Below, in pieces: positions 1 through 6,978 of a stretch of DNA of 20,392 nucleotides. A program made the position numbers and the translations under genes. The notes under the pieces are model-generated. The model ran no database searches. It was not told the origin of the DNA and saw only the letters and a program-made list of their open reading frames with translations. Origin of the DNA: Deltaproteobacteria bacterium (GTDB lineage Bacteria; Desulfobacterota_B; Binatia; UBA9968); contig JACPSF010000065.1 in NCBI GenBank assembly GCA_016193385.1, forward strand, positions 1 through 20,392, read 5' to 3'. How positions within the stretch are numbered: position 1 is the stretch's first letter; every line of letters begins with the position of its first letter.

Positions 1-326
1 ACCTCTAGAAGCTCATAGGGCTTGGGCGCTGACGCATCATGGCGCAGGCATTTCCCGCCACGATGCCATGTCCGGATGCCGCATTCGCCGCACTCCAGCA
101 TCTCCTCCGTGCCATCGCCAAAACACTCAACACAGGTTCGGTCCTTATAAAGGCCTCCATGGGGACAGTTGCCAGCCTGTGCGAGTTCCGTTTTCAACCA
201 CTCAACTTCAGCCACAAGCTCCGGAAGCTCGTCTTCTATCAAATGCAGCGCGTCCGAGCCATTTCCCAGTAGCTTCTTGATTCGCTCAGCCCGAGCTTTG
301 ATCTCTTGCAGCTCTTTACTCTCCAT
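1..326 (-). CDS. Hypothetical small Cys-rich (zinc-ribbon-like) protein, 3' end cut by window edge
   Basis: An open frame of 108 codons starts at ATG 326-324 and runs off the left edge without a stop. A GAGGG ribosome binding site lies about 8 nt upstream and a well-formed promoter at 377-405. The first 50 residues are charged and probably helical (MESKELQEIKARAERIKKLL at the start, then DELPELVAEVEWLKTELAQ). This style recalls short phage- or plasmid-associated hypotheticals that end in a LLAEVERLR-like helix. The second half carries two Cys pairs plus flanking Cys/His: C54, C65-x2-C68, then C79-x2-C82 and C93-x2-H96, so one or two structural zinc sites are plausible. I do not recognise the family, and the C-terminus is unseen. 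The reading frame is well supported by its start signals; any function would be a guess. Confidence 0.62.
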   Translation of the reverse strand, partial: MESKELQEIKARAERIKKLLGNGSDALHLIEDELPELVAEVEWLKTELAQAGNCPHGGLYKDRTCVECFGDGTEEMLECGECGIRTWHRGGKCLRHDASAPKPYELLE

Positions 327-376
327 AGTCTACCCTCGCTAACGAGCGGCGGAAGGTATCAAACTTAAGATCCCAT

Positions 377-405
377 ATTATCGGGTTTTTTGACGAATCT
401 ATCAA
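377..405 (-). promoter_or_regulatory. Sigma70-type promoter for the small Cys-rich gene
   Basis: Read on the minus strand, TTGATA (405-400) is followed after 17 nt by GATAAT (382-377). Each hexamer matches the sigma70 consensus at 5 of 6 positions with ideal spacing. Transcription would begin near 370, giving a leader of about 45 nt before the ATG at 326. It is the best promoter-like match I noticed in the window. Confidence 0.5.
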
Positions 406-535
406 GCGTTTGTTTTCATCGGGAACTTTTGTGACAGCCCGGAATCCTCGATGTGACCGGATCGAGCGACCCGGCATAAGCTACCTGCGAAAAAGAAAGT
501 CTTAAAACGGAGCGGATTCGGGATCGGTGTCAGGC

Positions 536-568
536 AAAAAACGGCCCGGGCTTGTGAAAGCCCCGGGC
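536..568 (-). terminator. Hairpin with T-run on the minus strand (terminator-like)
   Basis: GCCCGGGCTT (544-553) pairs with AAGCCCCGGGC (558-568) around a GTGA loop, with one bulged C. On the minus strand this very GC-rich stem is followed by CG and six T residues (541-536), the form of a rho-independent terminator. No minus-strand gene lies just upstream of it. It may insulate the 377-405 promoter from antisense transcription, or simply be a structured leader of the plus-strand gene at 679. Confidence 0.35.
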
Positions 569-678
569 AAAAAGCAGAATGTCCCCCTTTCTTCTGCGTG
601 GGGTATTGCTCGCGGGTTTGTTTCAAGCCATCATATGGGGTCGCCGAATAGGAGAAGGAACTCACGTGAGGATCTGCA

Positions 679-2250
679 ATGATTAGGCCTTTAAAATCCA
701 CAGGGGATAGCTCTTTAGTGACGCCTCGCGAGGAGATCCTGCAATATCAACGGCGGCTTTTCCAAGAACTATTACGCAAAGTATGGAGAGATTCGGCCTT
801 TTATCGGGACTACTATGGCGGCCATGGCATCCGGGAAGGGGAGCTGGCTGACGTCACGATCCGAGATCTCCCTTTTCTTTCCAAAAAGATTTTGATGGCA
901 AATTTTGATGGGGCGGTGACCGATGCACGTCTGCGGAAGCGGGACCTGGAGCGATGGCTCGATGAGATGCGTGATCCTCGGGAAGCGTTCCATAGGGATT
1001 TCATTGTCATGCATAGTTCCGGCTCTTCGGGTACAACCGGGATTTTCGTGTACAGCCGAACGGACTGGCAAGTCATGAACACTATCATGGCCGCTCGCCT
1101 TCCTCAGCCGGAAAATCACCCGGCGGGCAGGACCCGTGTCGCCTTTTACAGGGCTGCACATGGGCACTTTGCCGGTGTCGCAACAGCCGTACATCTGCCA
1201 AAATCGGTGTATGATACGTTGATTGTGTCCTTGCTGGATCCTGCGGAACATGTGATCGAGCAGTTGCAGCGTTTCCAGCCCCATCGACTGACCGGGTATT
1301 CGAGCAGCATCGCTCTGCTGGCAGAACGGGCAATGGAGGGGAAGCTACGTATCCGTCCGCAAACGATCTTTGTTAGCGGGGATCTTTTGACGCAGAGCAT
1401 GGAACAGAGAATTCAAGAGGCATGGGGGGCTCCGATCTGCAATTTGTACGGCGCTTCAGAATCTCTGTTCCTTGCTGTCAAGGAAGCCGGCCATGAAGAG
1501 ATGACGGTTATGGACGACCTCAACGTTCTGGAGATTCTGGACGAACGGAATCGACCGGTAGAACCAGGCGACGAGGGACGGCTGGTCGTAACGAATCTGT
1601 ATAACTACACACTCCCCGTTTTACGGTATGAATTAGGCGATTACGTGACCCGGGGGACTACACTGAGCGCTGCTGGTTTCTCGAGTATTCAAGGGATTAG
1701 ACCGGGCAAGGCGAATGATGCCTTACCTATCGTTCAAGATAGTGGCGCGCACGATACTATTAGCCCAAGGGCGTTGACCTCGTTTTATGCGGCTGGTCTG
1801 GAAAGGGCGCAATTTATTTCTCAACAGCATCAAGTTCGGATTGATTACGTCGCGAGACATAACATTGATGGCGAAGTCCGCAAGGAGTTTCAGCGAATTC
1901 TGGATCTGAAAGGTGCCTCGCGCATGACCTTTGAAGTCCGGCGGGTCTCAGCCATCGGCACTGATCCTCAGACCGGCAAGGCGCGCCTGGTGAAGCTGGA
2001 GGGAGTCCAGATGACGCAGCCTTCTCGGACCATCGTGAACGATGCTCCGGCGGGTGGATCACAGGATTGCCGCGTCGGTCCGCGTCATGCCTTTGTTGCT
2101 TTCAAGAAGGCCGAAATTGAGCAGTCGATTCCAGAGCGGTTTGAGCAGCAAGTCGAAAAGTATCCCAATCGGCTGGCGGTCAAGAACAGAGCCCTACCTA
2201 TCCCACCGCCAGGCTTGCCGCTATCGTGGAAGATTCCCAGGCCTCCCTGA
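679..2250 (+). CDS. PaaK-like adenylate-forming (AMP-dependent ligase) protein fused to the start of an NRPS adenylation domain; truncated by frameshift
   Basis: Residues 1 to about 445 form a complete adenylate-forming domain of the phenylacetate-CoA ligase/coenzyme F390 synthetase (PaaK) type. The ATP loop is HSSGSSGTTG (112-121), an A5-like YGASES lies at 257-262, LRYELGD at 315-321, and the C-terminal TGKARLVKLE contains K435, the likely catalytic lysine. Such enzymes activate a carboxylic acid as an acyl-adenylate; the substrate is not evident. From about residue 472 the sequence becomes the N-terminus of a second adenylation domain (FKKAEIEQSIPERFEQQVEK, then NRLAVK). It then loses family resemblance at about residue 503, where the frame ends in a Pro-rich tail. 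The true continuation lies in the overlapping frame at 2226. ATG 679 has TGAGGA 6 nt upstream. GC content looks lower than in the nuo genes, so transfer is possible. The last roughly 20 residues are probably a frameshift artefact. Confidence 0.75.
   Translation: MIRPLKSTGDSSLVTPREEILQYQRRLFQELLRKVWRDSAFYRDYYGGHGIREGELADVTIRDLPFLSKKILMANFDGAVTDARLRKRDLERWLDEMRDPREAFHRDFIVMHSSGSSGTTGIFVYSRTDWQVMNTIMAARLPQPENHPAGRTRVAFYRAAHGHFAGVATAVHLPKSVYDTLIVSLLDPAEHVIEQLQRFQPHRLTGYSSSIALLAERAMEGKLRIRPQTIFVSGDLLTQSMEQRIQEAWGAPICNLYGASESLFLAVKEAGHEEMTVMDDLNVLEILDERNRPVEPGDEGRLVVTNLYNYTLPVLRYELGDYVTRGTTLSAAGFSSIQGIRPGKANDALPIVQDSGAHDTISPRALTSFYAAGLERAQFISQQHQVRIDYVARHNIDGEVRKEFQRILDLKGASRMTFEVRRVSAIGTDPQTGKARLVKLEGVQMTQPSRTIVNDAPAGGSQDCRVGPRHAFVAFKKAEIEQSIPERFEQQVEKYPNRLAVKNRALPIPPPGLPLSWKIPRPP
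1998..2013 (+). promoter_or_regulatory. Internal Shine-Dalgarno and ATG, possible second start
   Basis: GGAGGGAG (1998-2005) sits 5 nt before an in-frame ATG at 2011 (residue 445 of the upstream frame). This falls exactly where the PaaK-like domain ends and the linker to the NRPS-type adenylation domain begins. It may be a relic of two once-separate genes or a working internal start. Confidence 0.35.
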
Positions 2251-3809
2251 TCGTCACTAACAATACTCATCTGGCTTCGGCTACGGCGTTCACCCGGAAC
2301 GCGCGTCACGCCCTCAATATTGACGCTCTCGATTCCAGCCTCTCCGATCGGAATCCGGGCCTATCCATCTCTCCCGACACCCTCGCCTATCTCTTCTATA
2401 CCTCCGGCTCAACGGGGCAGCCCAAAGGAGTGGTCCAGAATCACCGTAACGTGCTGCATCAGCTCATGACCTATACGAATGGTCTCCGGCTGTGCGCAGA
2501 CGACCGAGTCACACTGCTCCATTCCCATGGCTTCAGTGCCTCTCGGCTGGACATTTTCGGCGCGTTGCTCAACGGGGCCGCGCTGTTTCCCTTCTCACCT
2601 GCGGAGGAGGGCATGGCCAGTCTGACCCGGTGGCTGCTTGAGCAGGAGATGACGCTATTTCACTGGGTGCCGACGGCCTTTCGGCATTTTGTCGACACCT
2701 TGCGCGGGACGGAGGAGTTTCTCAAGCTCCGTTTGATTGTTCTAGGGAGTGAGCCAGTCTCACCGCGAGATGTTGAGTTGTATAAGACACATTTTGCTCC
2801 AGGCTGTGTTTTGGTGAACAGATTCGGCACGACTGAGACCGGGAATGTCCGGTGGTATTTCATCGACAAACAAACGCAGATTCCCAGCGGCGTCGTGCCG
2901 GTTGGCTATGCAATGGAAGATACCGAGGTGTTGTTACTGGATGAGACCGGTAAAAAGGTGGAGGACAGCCAGATCGGGGAGATAGCTGTTAGGAGTCGCT
3001 ATCTCTCGCCAGGGTATTGGCGCCGGCCAGAGCTGACCCGTGCCGTTTTTCTGACGCATGCGGATGCGACGGACAAAACGATTTACCGCACCGGGGACAT
3101 GGGATACATGCTGCCGGACGGCTGCCTGGTACATACGGGACGAAAGGATTTTCAGGCCAAGATCCGAGGGCATCGGGTTGAGCCGGGAGAGATTGAGAGG
3201 GCGCTGCTTGAGCATACCTCAGTCAGAGAAGCAGCGGTTGTGGTCCGGGACGGGACCGATGAGGAGAAAAGGCTAGTGGCCTACGTCGTTGTAGCCGGGG
3301 AGCCTGCTCCCACGGGCAGCGCGCTCCGAAGTTTTTTAGAAGCTCGACTACCTGGCTACATGGTGCCCAAGGCCTTCGTACAGTTAGAGGCCCTTCCACT
3401 CACGCCGAGCGGAAAAGTGGACCGCCCGGCCCTTCCGGAACCCGACAATATAAGGCCCGAGGTCGACACCCCGCTTGCAGACCCTCGCACTCCCATTGAA
3501 AAGACACTCACGCAAATATGGAGCGACGTATTGGGGGTGACTCGCGTGGGTATCCACGACGGTTTCTTTGATCTTGGAGGTCACTCGTTGCTCGCGGGCA
3601 AGATCATTTCGCAAGTAGCTGACACCTTTAAAGTTGAAATACCATTTCGAGACTTTTTCGAATTGCCCACGGTGGCCCACGTGGCAGAGATCATCAGGCG
3701 GGAGAAAGCGAAGAAGGTCGGGGATAGAGAGCTAGCCGGTATTCTGACCGAGTTGGAGTCTCTCTCGGACGAGGAAGCACGTAAGCTTCTCGAAGACGAC
3801 AGCAAATAG
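2226..3809 (+). CDS. NRPS-type adenylation domain (N-terminus missing) plus peptidyl carrier protein domain
   Basis: This 527-residue frame holds the rest of the adenylation domain begun in the upstream frame, then a carrier domain. Visible cores are A3 FYTSGSTGQPKG (57-68), A5 NRFGTTE (198-204), A7 YRTGD (287-291), A8 beginning GRKDFQAKIRG (305-315) and A10 LTPSGKVDRPAL with K397. The carrier motif DLGGHSLLA (449-457) provides S454 for the phosphopantetheine arm. A short acidic tail with LSDEEARKLL follows. At the A4 site, where alpha-amino-acid domains have F-D-x-S, this protein has FSAS (103-106), so the aspartate that binds the alpha-amino group is missing. The GTG at 2226 is only the first start codon available: homology runs upstream of it to about 2196 (PTYPTARLAAIV). 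No condensation or thioesterase domain follows. The protein converges on nuoN, and no terminator is obvious in 3810-3941. Confidence 0.72.
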   Translation: MEDSQASLIVTNNTHLASATAFTRNARHALNIDALDSSLSDRNPGLSISPDTLAYLFYTSGSTGQPKGVVQNHRNVLHQLMTYTNGLRLCADDRVTLLHSHGFSASRLDIFGALLNGAALFPFSPAEEGMASLTRWLLEQEMTLFHWVPTAFRHFVDTLRGTEEFLKLRLIVLGSEPVSPRDVELYKTHFAPGCVLVNRFGTTETGNVRWYFIDKQTQIPSGVVPVGYAMEDTEVLLLDETGKKVEDSQIGEIAVRSRYLSPGYWRRPELTRAVFLTHADATDKTIYRTGDMGYMLPDGCLVHTGRKDFQAKIRGHRVEPGEIERALLEHTSVREAAVVVRDGTDEEKRLVAYVVVAGEPAPTGSALRSFLEARLPGYMVPKAFVQLEALPLTPSGKVDRPALPEPDNIRPEVDTPLADPRTPIEKTLTQIWSDVLGVTRVGIHDGFFDLGGHSLLAGKIISQVADTFKVEIPFRDFFELPTVAHVAEIIRREKAKKVGDRELAGILTELESLSDEEARKLLEDDSK

Positions 3810-3941
3810 TGGACACAGGGGCGCTGAGGCGCCGCGCCAACATCACCACGGCCGAGCCCGCGCTTGTGCTGATGCTCGCGCTGCGCGCCGCGGCGCTCGC
3901 CTCGGGGCGAAAAACGGCGATAATTTGGCGGGCTCTGGCGA

Positions 3942-5381
3942 TTAGCGGAGCGAAACAAAAGCGAGGCGGCTCAACCCCAGCGGCGCCGCCGGAAGGAGCC
4001 CCAGATAAACTGTCGCGATGGCAGCTATGGCAATGGCGAGAGAGAGCGTGAGGGGACTGGCCGTCGGCTTCCCATCCACCCCCGGCTCCTCCATATACAT
4101 CATCACGACGACCCTGAGGTAGTAAATGACCGAGAGAACGCTGTTCAGCGCGCCGATGACGGCGAGCTCGGTATAGCCGGCTACGACCGCCGAGCGGAAA
4201 AGATAAAACTTGCCGGCAAATCCCCCGAGAGGCGGAAAGCCGGCCAGCGAAAGCATGAAGATCGACATCGCCATCCCTAAAAAAGGCCGCCTCCAACCCA
4301 GGCCGGCGTAGTCTCCATACTCCTCGTTGTCCGCCTCCCCCCGCTTCAGGGCTACGACCACGGCGAAGGCCCCCAACGTCATAGGCGCGTAAGCGAGCAG
4401 ATAGAACAGCAGGGCCGAGCCGCCGGCCTCGTCTCCCGCCACTACACCGATAAGCAGGTAACCGGCATGCGCAATGCTGGAGTAGGCCAGCATGCGCTTC
4501 ACGCTCGACTGCGAAATCGCGAGCAGGTTCCCCACTGTCATCGTCAAAATCGCCATGGCCCATAACACGGAGCTCCACTCGCCCTGCAGCGGGGCCATGC
4601 GGCTGAGAAAGATGCGCGCCCAGCCCGCAAACGCGGCCGCCTTCACCGCCACAGCCATAAAGCCGGCCACCGGGGTCGGGGCCCCCTCATAAACGTCCGG
4701 TACCCAGAAATGGAATGGAAAGGCCGCTATTTTGAAGGCCAAGCCGATCAGGAGAAGAAAGACGCCCGCAAGGAGTAAGAGCGACCAACGCTCCACGGGC
4801 TGAGTCAAGAATGCGGCGATGCGGCTTAGCTGCGTAGTGCCGGTGGTGCCAAAAACGAGGGCTATGCCGTAAAGGAGGAAGCCAGTGGCGAAGGCCCCGA
4901 TGATAAAATATTTCATGGCCGCCTCGCTGGCCCGGCTTCTCTGCCGCCACATGCCGGTCAACACGTAAACAGCGATCGACATGGTTTCGAGACCGAGGAA
5001 AAAAAGGATCAGATCGTTCGCCGACGCCATTAGAATCATGCCGAAAGTGCTAAAGAGGATCAGGGCATAATACTCCCCTTCCCGGATCTCAGTCTGCCTA
5101 ACGTAATCCACCGAGCAGAGGACCGTGACGAAGGCACTGCCCAGGAAAAGCTGAGTAAAAAAGAGACTGAAATGATCCAGCACCAGGGTATTTTGAAAGG
5201 CGCTCTCTTTGCTGCCCCAGAGAAGGAAAGCCAGCGCTGAGGCAAGGCCTAATCCCAAAACGCTGATCCAGGCGAGAAACCCTTTCTCCCCCTCTTTGAG
5301 AAAGAGATCCAGCAGCAGCACGGTCAGTGCCGTCAGCGCGACCTCAGCCGCCGGCAGGAGCGGGGTCAGGTTAATTTCCAT
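3942..5381 (-). CDS. nuoN: NADH-quinone oxidoreductase subunit N
   Basis: NuoN is one of three antiporter-like proton-pumping subunits in the membrane arm of complex I. The 479-residue, highly hydrophobic protein has the expected family length. The TM5 glutamate is E132 (in FFLGLETMSIAVY) and the TM7 lysine is K217 (in GLAFKIAAFPFHFW), followed by VPDVYEGAPTPV. Both are key proton-channel residues in the family. It is the last gene of the minus-strand nuo operon and overlaps the end of nuoM by 11 nt. The start at 5381 coincides with the edge of a REP-like palindrome (5381-5425). It converges with the adenylation/carrier gene ending at 3809. No clear hairpin plus T-run follows the TAA at 3944-3942. 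Confidence 0.95.
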   Translation of the reverse strand: MEINLTPLLPAAEVALTALTVLLLDLFLKEGEKGFLAWISVLGLGLASALAFLLWGSKESAFQNTLVLDHFSLFFTQLFLGSAFVTVLCSVDYVRQTEIREGEYYALILFSTFGMILMASANDLILFFLGLETMSIAVYVLTGMWRQRSRASEAAMKYFIIGAFATGFLLYGIALVFGTTGTTQLSRIAAFLTQPVERWSLLLLAGVFLLLIGLAFKIAAFPFHFWVPDVYEGAPTPVAGFMAVAVKAAAFAGWARIFLSRMAPLQGEWSSVLWAMAILTMTVGNLLAISQSSVKRMLAYSSIAHAGYLLIGVVAGDEAGGSALLFYLLAYAPMTLGAFAVVVALKRGEADNEEYGDYAGLGWRRPFLGMAMSIFMLSLAGFPPLGGFAGKFYLFRSAVVAGYTELAVIGALNSVLSVIYYLRVVVMMYMEEPGVDGKPTASPLTLSLAIAIAAIATVYLGLLPAAPLGLSRLAFVSLR

Positions 5382-6969
5382 TCGACAGGCTCATGGTTGC
5401 TTCGAAGTATGGTGAGTTGGTCGAACCATCAGCTTTGGTCTCCCCGTTGCTCCGCCCCTCAAGCACCAAGGGGAGCGCTGCCCGCTTGCTTTCAACCCTC
5501 TGGATGACAAGCTCCACCGAGGCCTTCATCCGGCTCAAAAACGGCTTCGGGTAGACGCCCATGAAAAAGATCAACGCCAGGATCGGCGCCAGGAGCGCCA
5601 TCTCCCTCAAGTCCACGTCCTTCAGCCTTTGATTTTCCGGCCGGTCCAGCGGGCCGAAGACCACCCGACGAAACATCCAAAGCATATAGATCGCGCCCAG
5701 AACCACGCCGGTGGCGGCCGCCGCGGCCCCAAACGGAAAAGTCTTGAACGCGCCGAGCAGAATCAAGAATTCGCCGACAAAGCCGTTCAATCCGGGCAGG
5801 CCGATCGAAGAGAGCGTGACCACAAGAAAGCAGGCGGAAAAAACCGGCATCTGCTTCCAAAGCCCGCCGAAGTCCTCGATCATACGGCTGTGGCGCCGCT
5901 CGTAGATCATGCCCACGATGAGGAACAGCGCGCCGGTGGAAAGGCCGTGGTTCAGCATCTGGTAGAGGGCGCCTTCCACGCCCTGAAGATTGAGGACAAA
6001 GAGACCCAACATCACAAAACCGAGATGGCTGACCGAGGAATAGGCCACCAGCTTCTTCAGATCCGCCTGCATCATCGCCACCAGGGCGCCGTAAACAATA
6101 CCGATCACGGCCAGGGCGCTAACCACGGGAGCGGCCGCGAGCGTGGCTTCGGGAAACAAAGGGATGGCGAAGCGGAGAAAACCATAGGTCCCCATCTTAA
6201 GAAGGATACCGGCCAGAATGACCGAGCCGGCCGTGGGCGCCTCCACGTGGGCATCGGGAAGCCAGGTGTGAAAGGGGAAGAGGGGAACTTTAATCGCGAA
6301 GGAAAGGGCGAAGGCCAGAAACAGCCACATCTGCTCCTCGTAGGGCAGGTGGAGATGGTAGATGCGGAGCAAATCGAAGGTTAAGACCTGCGTAACCTGG
6401 AAGTTGCGCGCGGCGAGATAGATGATCGCGACCAGCATGAGCAGGCTCCCGCTCATCGTGAAGAGCACAAACTTTAGCGCCGCGTAGACGCGACGGGGCC
6501 CGCCCCACACGCCGATCAAAAAATACATCGGGATCAGCATGACCTCCCAAAAGACATAAAAGAGAAAAAGATCGAGCGCCACGAAAGCGCCGAGCATGCC
6601 GGTCTCGAGGACGAGCATGAAAAAGAGGTACTCTTTGACCCTCGTCCCAATGGTCCAGGAGGCGAGAATCACGATCGGACCGAGCAGGGTGGTGAGCAGA
6701 ACGAGAAAAAGGCTGATCCCATCGATCCCCACGAAGTAGTCGATCCCCAACGCGGGGACCCAGGCAACCCGCTCGACGAACTGCATCTCGCCGGAGCCGG
6801 GATCAAAACCCCAGAGAAGTCTCAGCGACCAGAGGAAGGTAATCAAGGTAAAGGCCAGCGCCGTTTTAAACAGCGCAGGGCTCACGGCGCGCGGAATGAG
6901 GAGCATCACCACAGCCCCAACCGTGGGTAGAAAAACTATCAAGCTCAAATCACCAGCCGCAAGCCCCAT
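5371..6969 (-). CDS. nuoM: NADH-quinone oxidoreductase subunit M
   Basis: NuoM is an antiporter-like proton-pumping subunit of the complex I membrane arm. The 532-residue protein carries the conserved TM5 glutamate E142 (in FYVFWEVMLIPMYFLIG) and the TM7 lysine K227 (in SFAIKVPLFPFHTWLPDAH). The family motif VEAPTAGSVILAGILLKMG follows. Translation starts at ATG 6969 with TAGGAG 6 nt upstream, a site that overlaps the nuoL stop, so the two are likely translationally coupled. The last 17 or so residues (about STNSPYFEATMSLSNGN) are encoded by a REP-like palindrome and look unlike a normal NuoM end. The core protein is intact. Confidence 0.96.
   Translation of the reverse strand: MGLAAGDLSLIVFLPTVGAVVMLLIPRAVSPALFKTALAFTLITFLWSLRLLWGFDPGSGEMQFVERVAWVPALGIDYFVGIDGISLFLVLLTTLLGPIVILASWTIGTRVKEYLFFMLVLETGMLGAFVALDLFLFYVFWEVMLIPMYFLIGVWGGPRRVYAALKFVLFTMSGSLLMLVAIIYLAARNFQVTQVLTFDLLRIYHLHLPYEEQMWLFLAFALSFAIKVPLFPFHTWLPDAHVEAPTAGSVILAGILLKMGTYGFLRFAIPLFPEATLAAAPVVSALAVIGIVYGALVAMMQADLKKLVAYSSVSHLGFVMLGLFVLNLQGVEGALYQMLNHGLSTGALFLIVGMIYERRHSRMIEDFGGLWKQMPVFSACFLVVTLSSIGLPGLNGFVGEFLILLGAFKTFPFGAAAAATGVVLGAIYMLWMFRRVVFGPLDRPENQRLKDVDLREMALLAPILALIFFMGVYPKPFLSRMKASVELVIQRVESKRAALPLVLEGRSNGETKADGSTNSPYFEATMSLSNGN
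5381..5425. repeat. REP-like palindrome inside the nuoM/nuoN junction
   Basis: TTCGACAGGCTCA (5381-5393) is mirrored by TGAGTTGGTCGAA (5413-5425), matching at 10 of 13 positions, with a central TTCGAA (5401-5406). TTCGACA(A/G)GCTCA palindromes are, from memory, common dispersed intergenic repeats in many bacterial genomes. Here the element is coding: it supplies the last residues of NuoM and abuts the nuoN start codon. Confidence 0.55.
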
Positions 6970-6978
6970 CCGCGACTC

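Larger units (their letters stand above)
327..678. other. Intergenic region between divergent genes
   Basis: No credible gene is visible here. The stretch holds the minus-strand promoter (377-405), the terminator-like hairpin (536-568), and the ribosome binding site TGAGGA (667-672) for the gene starting at 679. That site sits inside a perfect 10-bp palindrome, CTCACGTGAG (661-670). No convincing plus-strand promoter was found; TTGTGA (552-557) with CAGAAT (575-580) at 17-nt spacing is a weak candidate overlapping the hairpin. Confidence 0.5.

Noticed and set aside
661..670. Perfect 10-bp palindrome CTCACGTGAG before the gene at 679
   Set aside because: It overlaps the ribosome binding site and has no second copy nearby; a chance palindrome is as likely as an operator.
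402..701. 99-codon minus-strand frame in the left intergenic region
   Set aside because: It overlaps the start of the 679 gene and reads through the GC hairpin, and its composition is not protein-like.
3810..3941. Terminator for the convergent nuo and adenylation operons
   Set aside because: There are GC-rich imperfect repeats and a T5 on the minus strand near 3911, but no stem directly before the T-run, so no terminator is called.
3809..4051. 80-codon plus-strand frame starting with GTG overlapping the carrier gene stop
   Set aside because: It runs into antisense of nuoN and matches no family. The hydrophobic stretch (ALVLMLALRAAALASG) is probably chance in a very GC-rich convergent junction.
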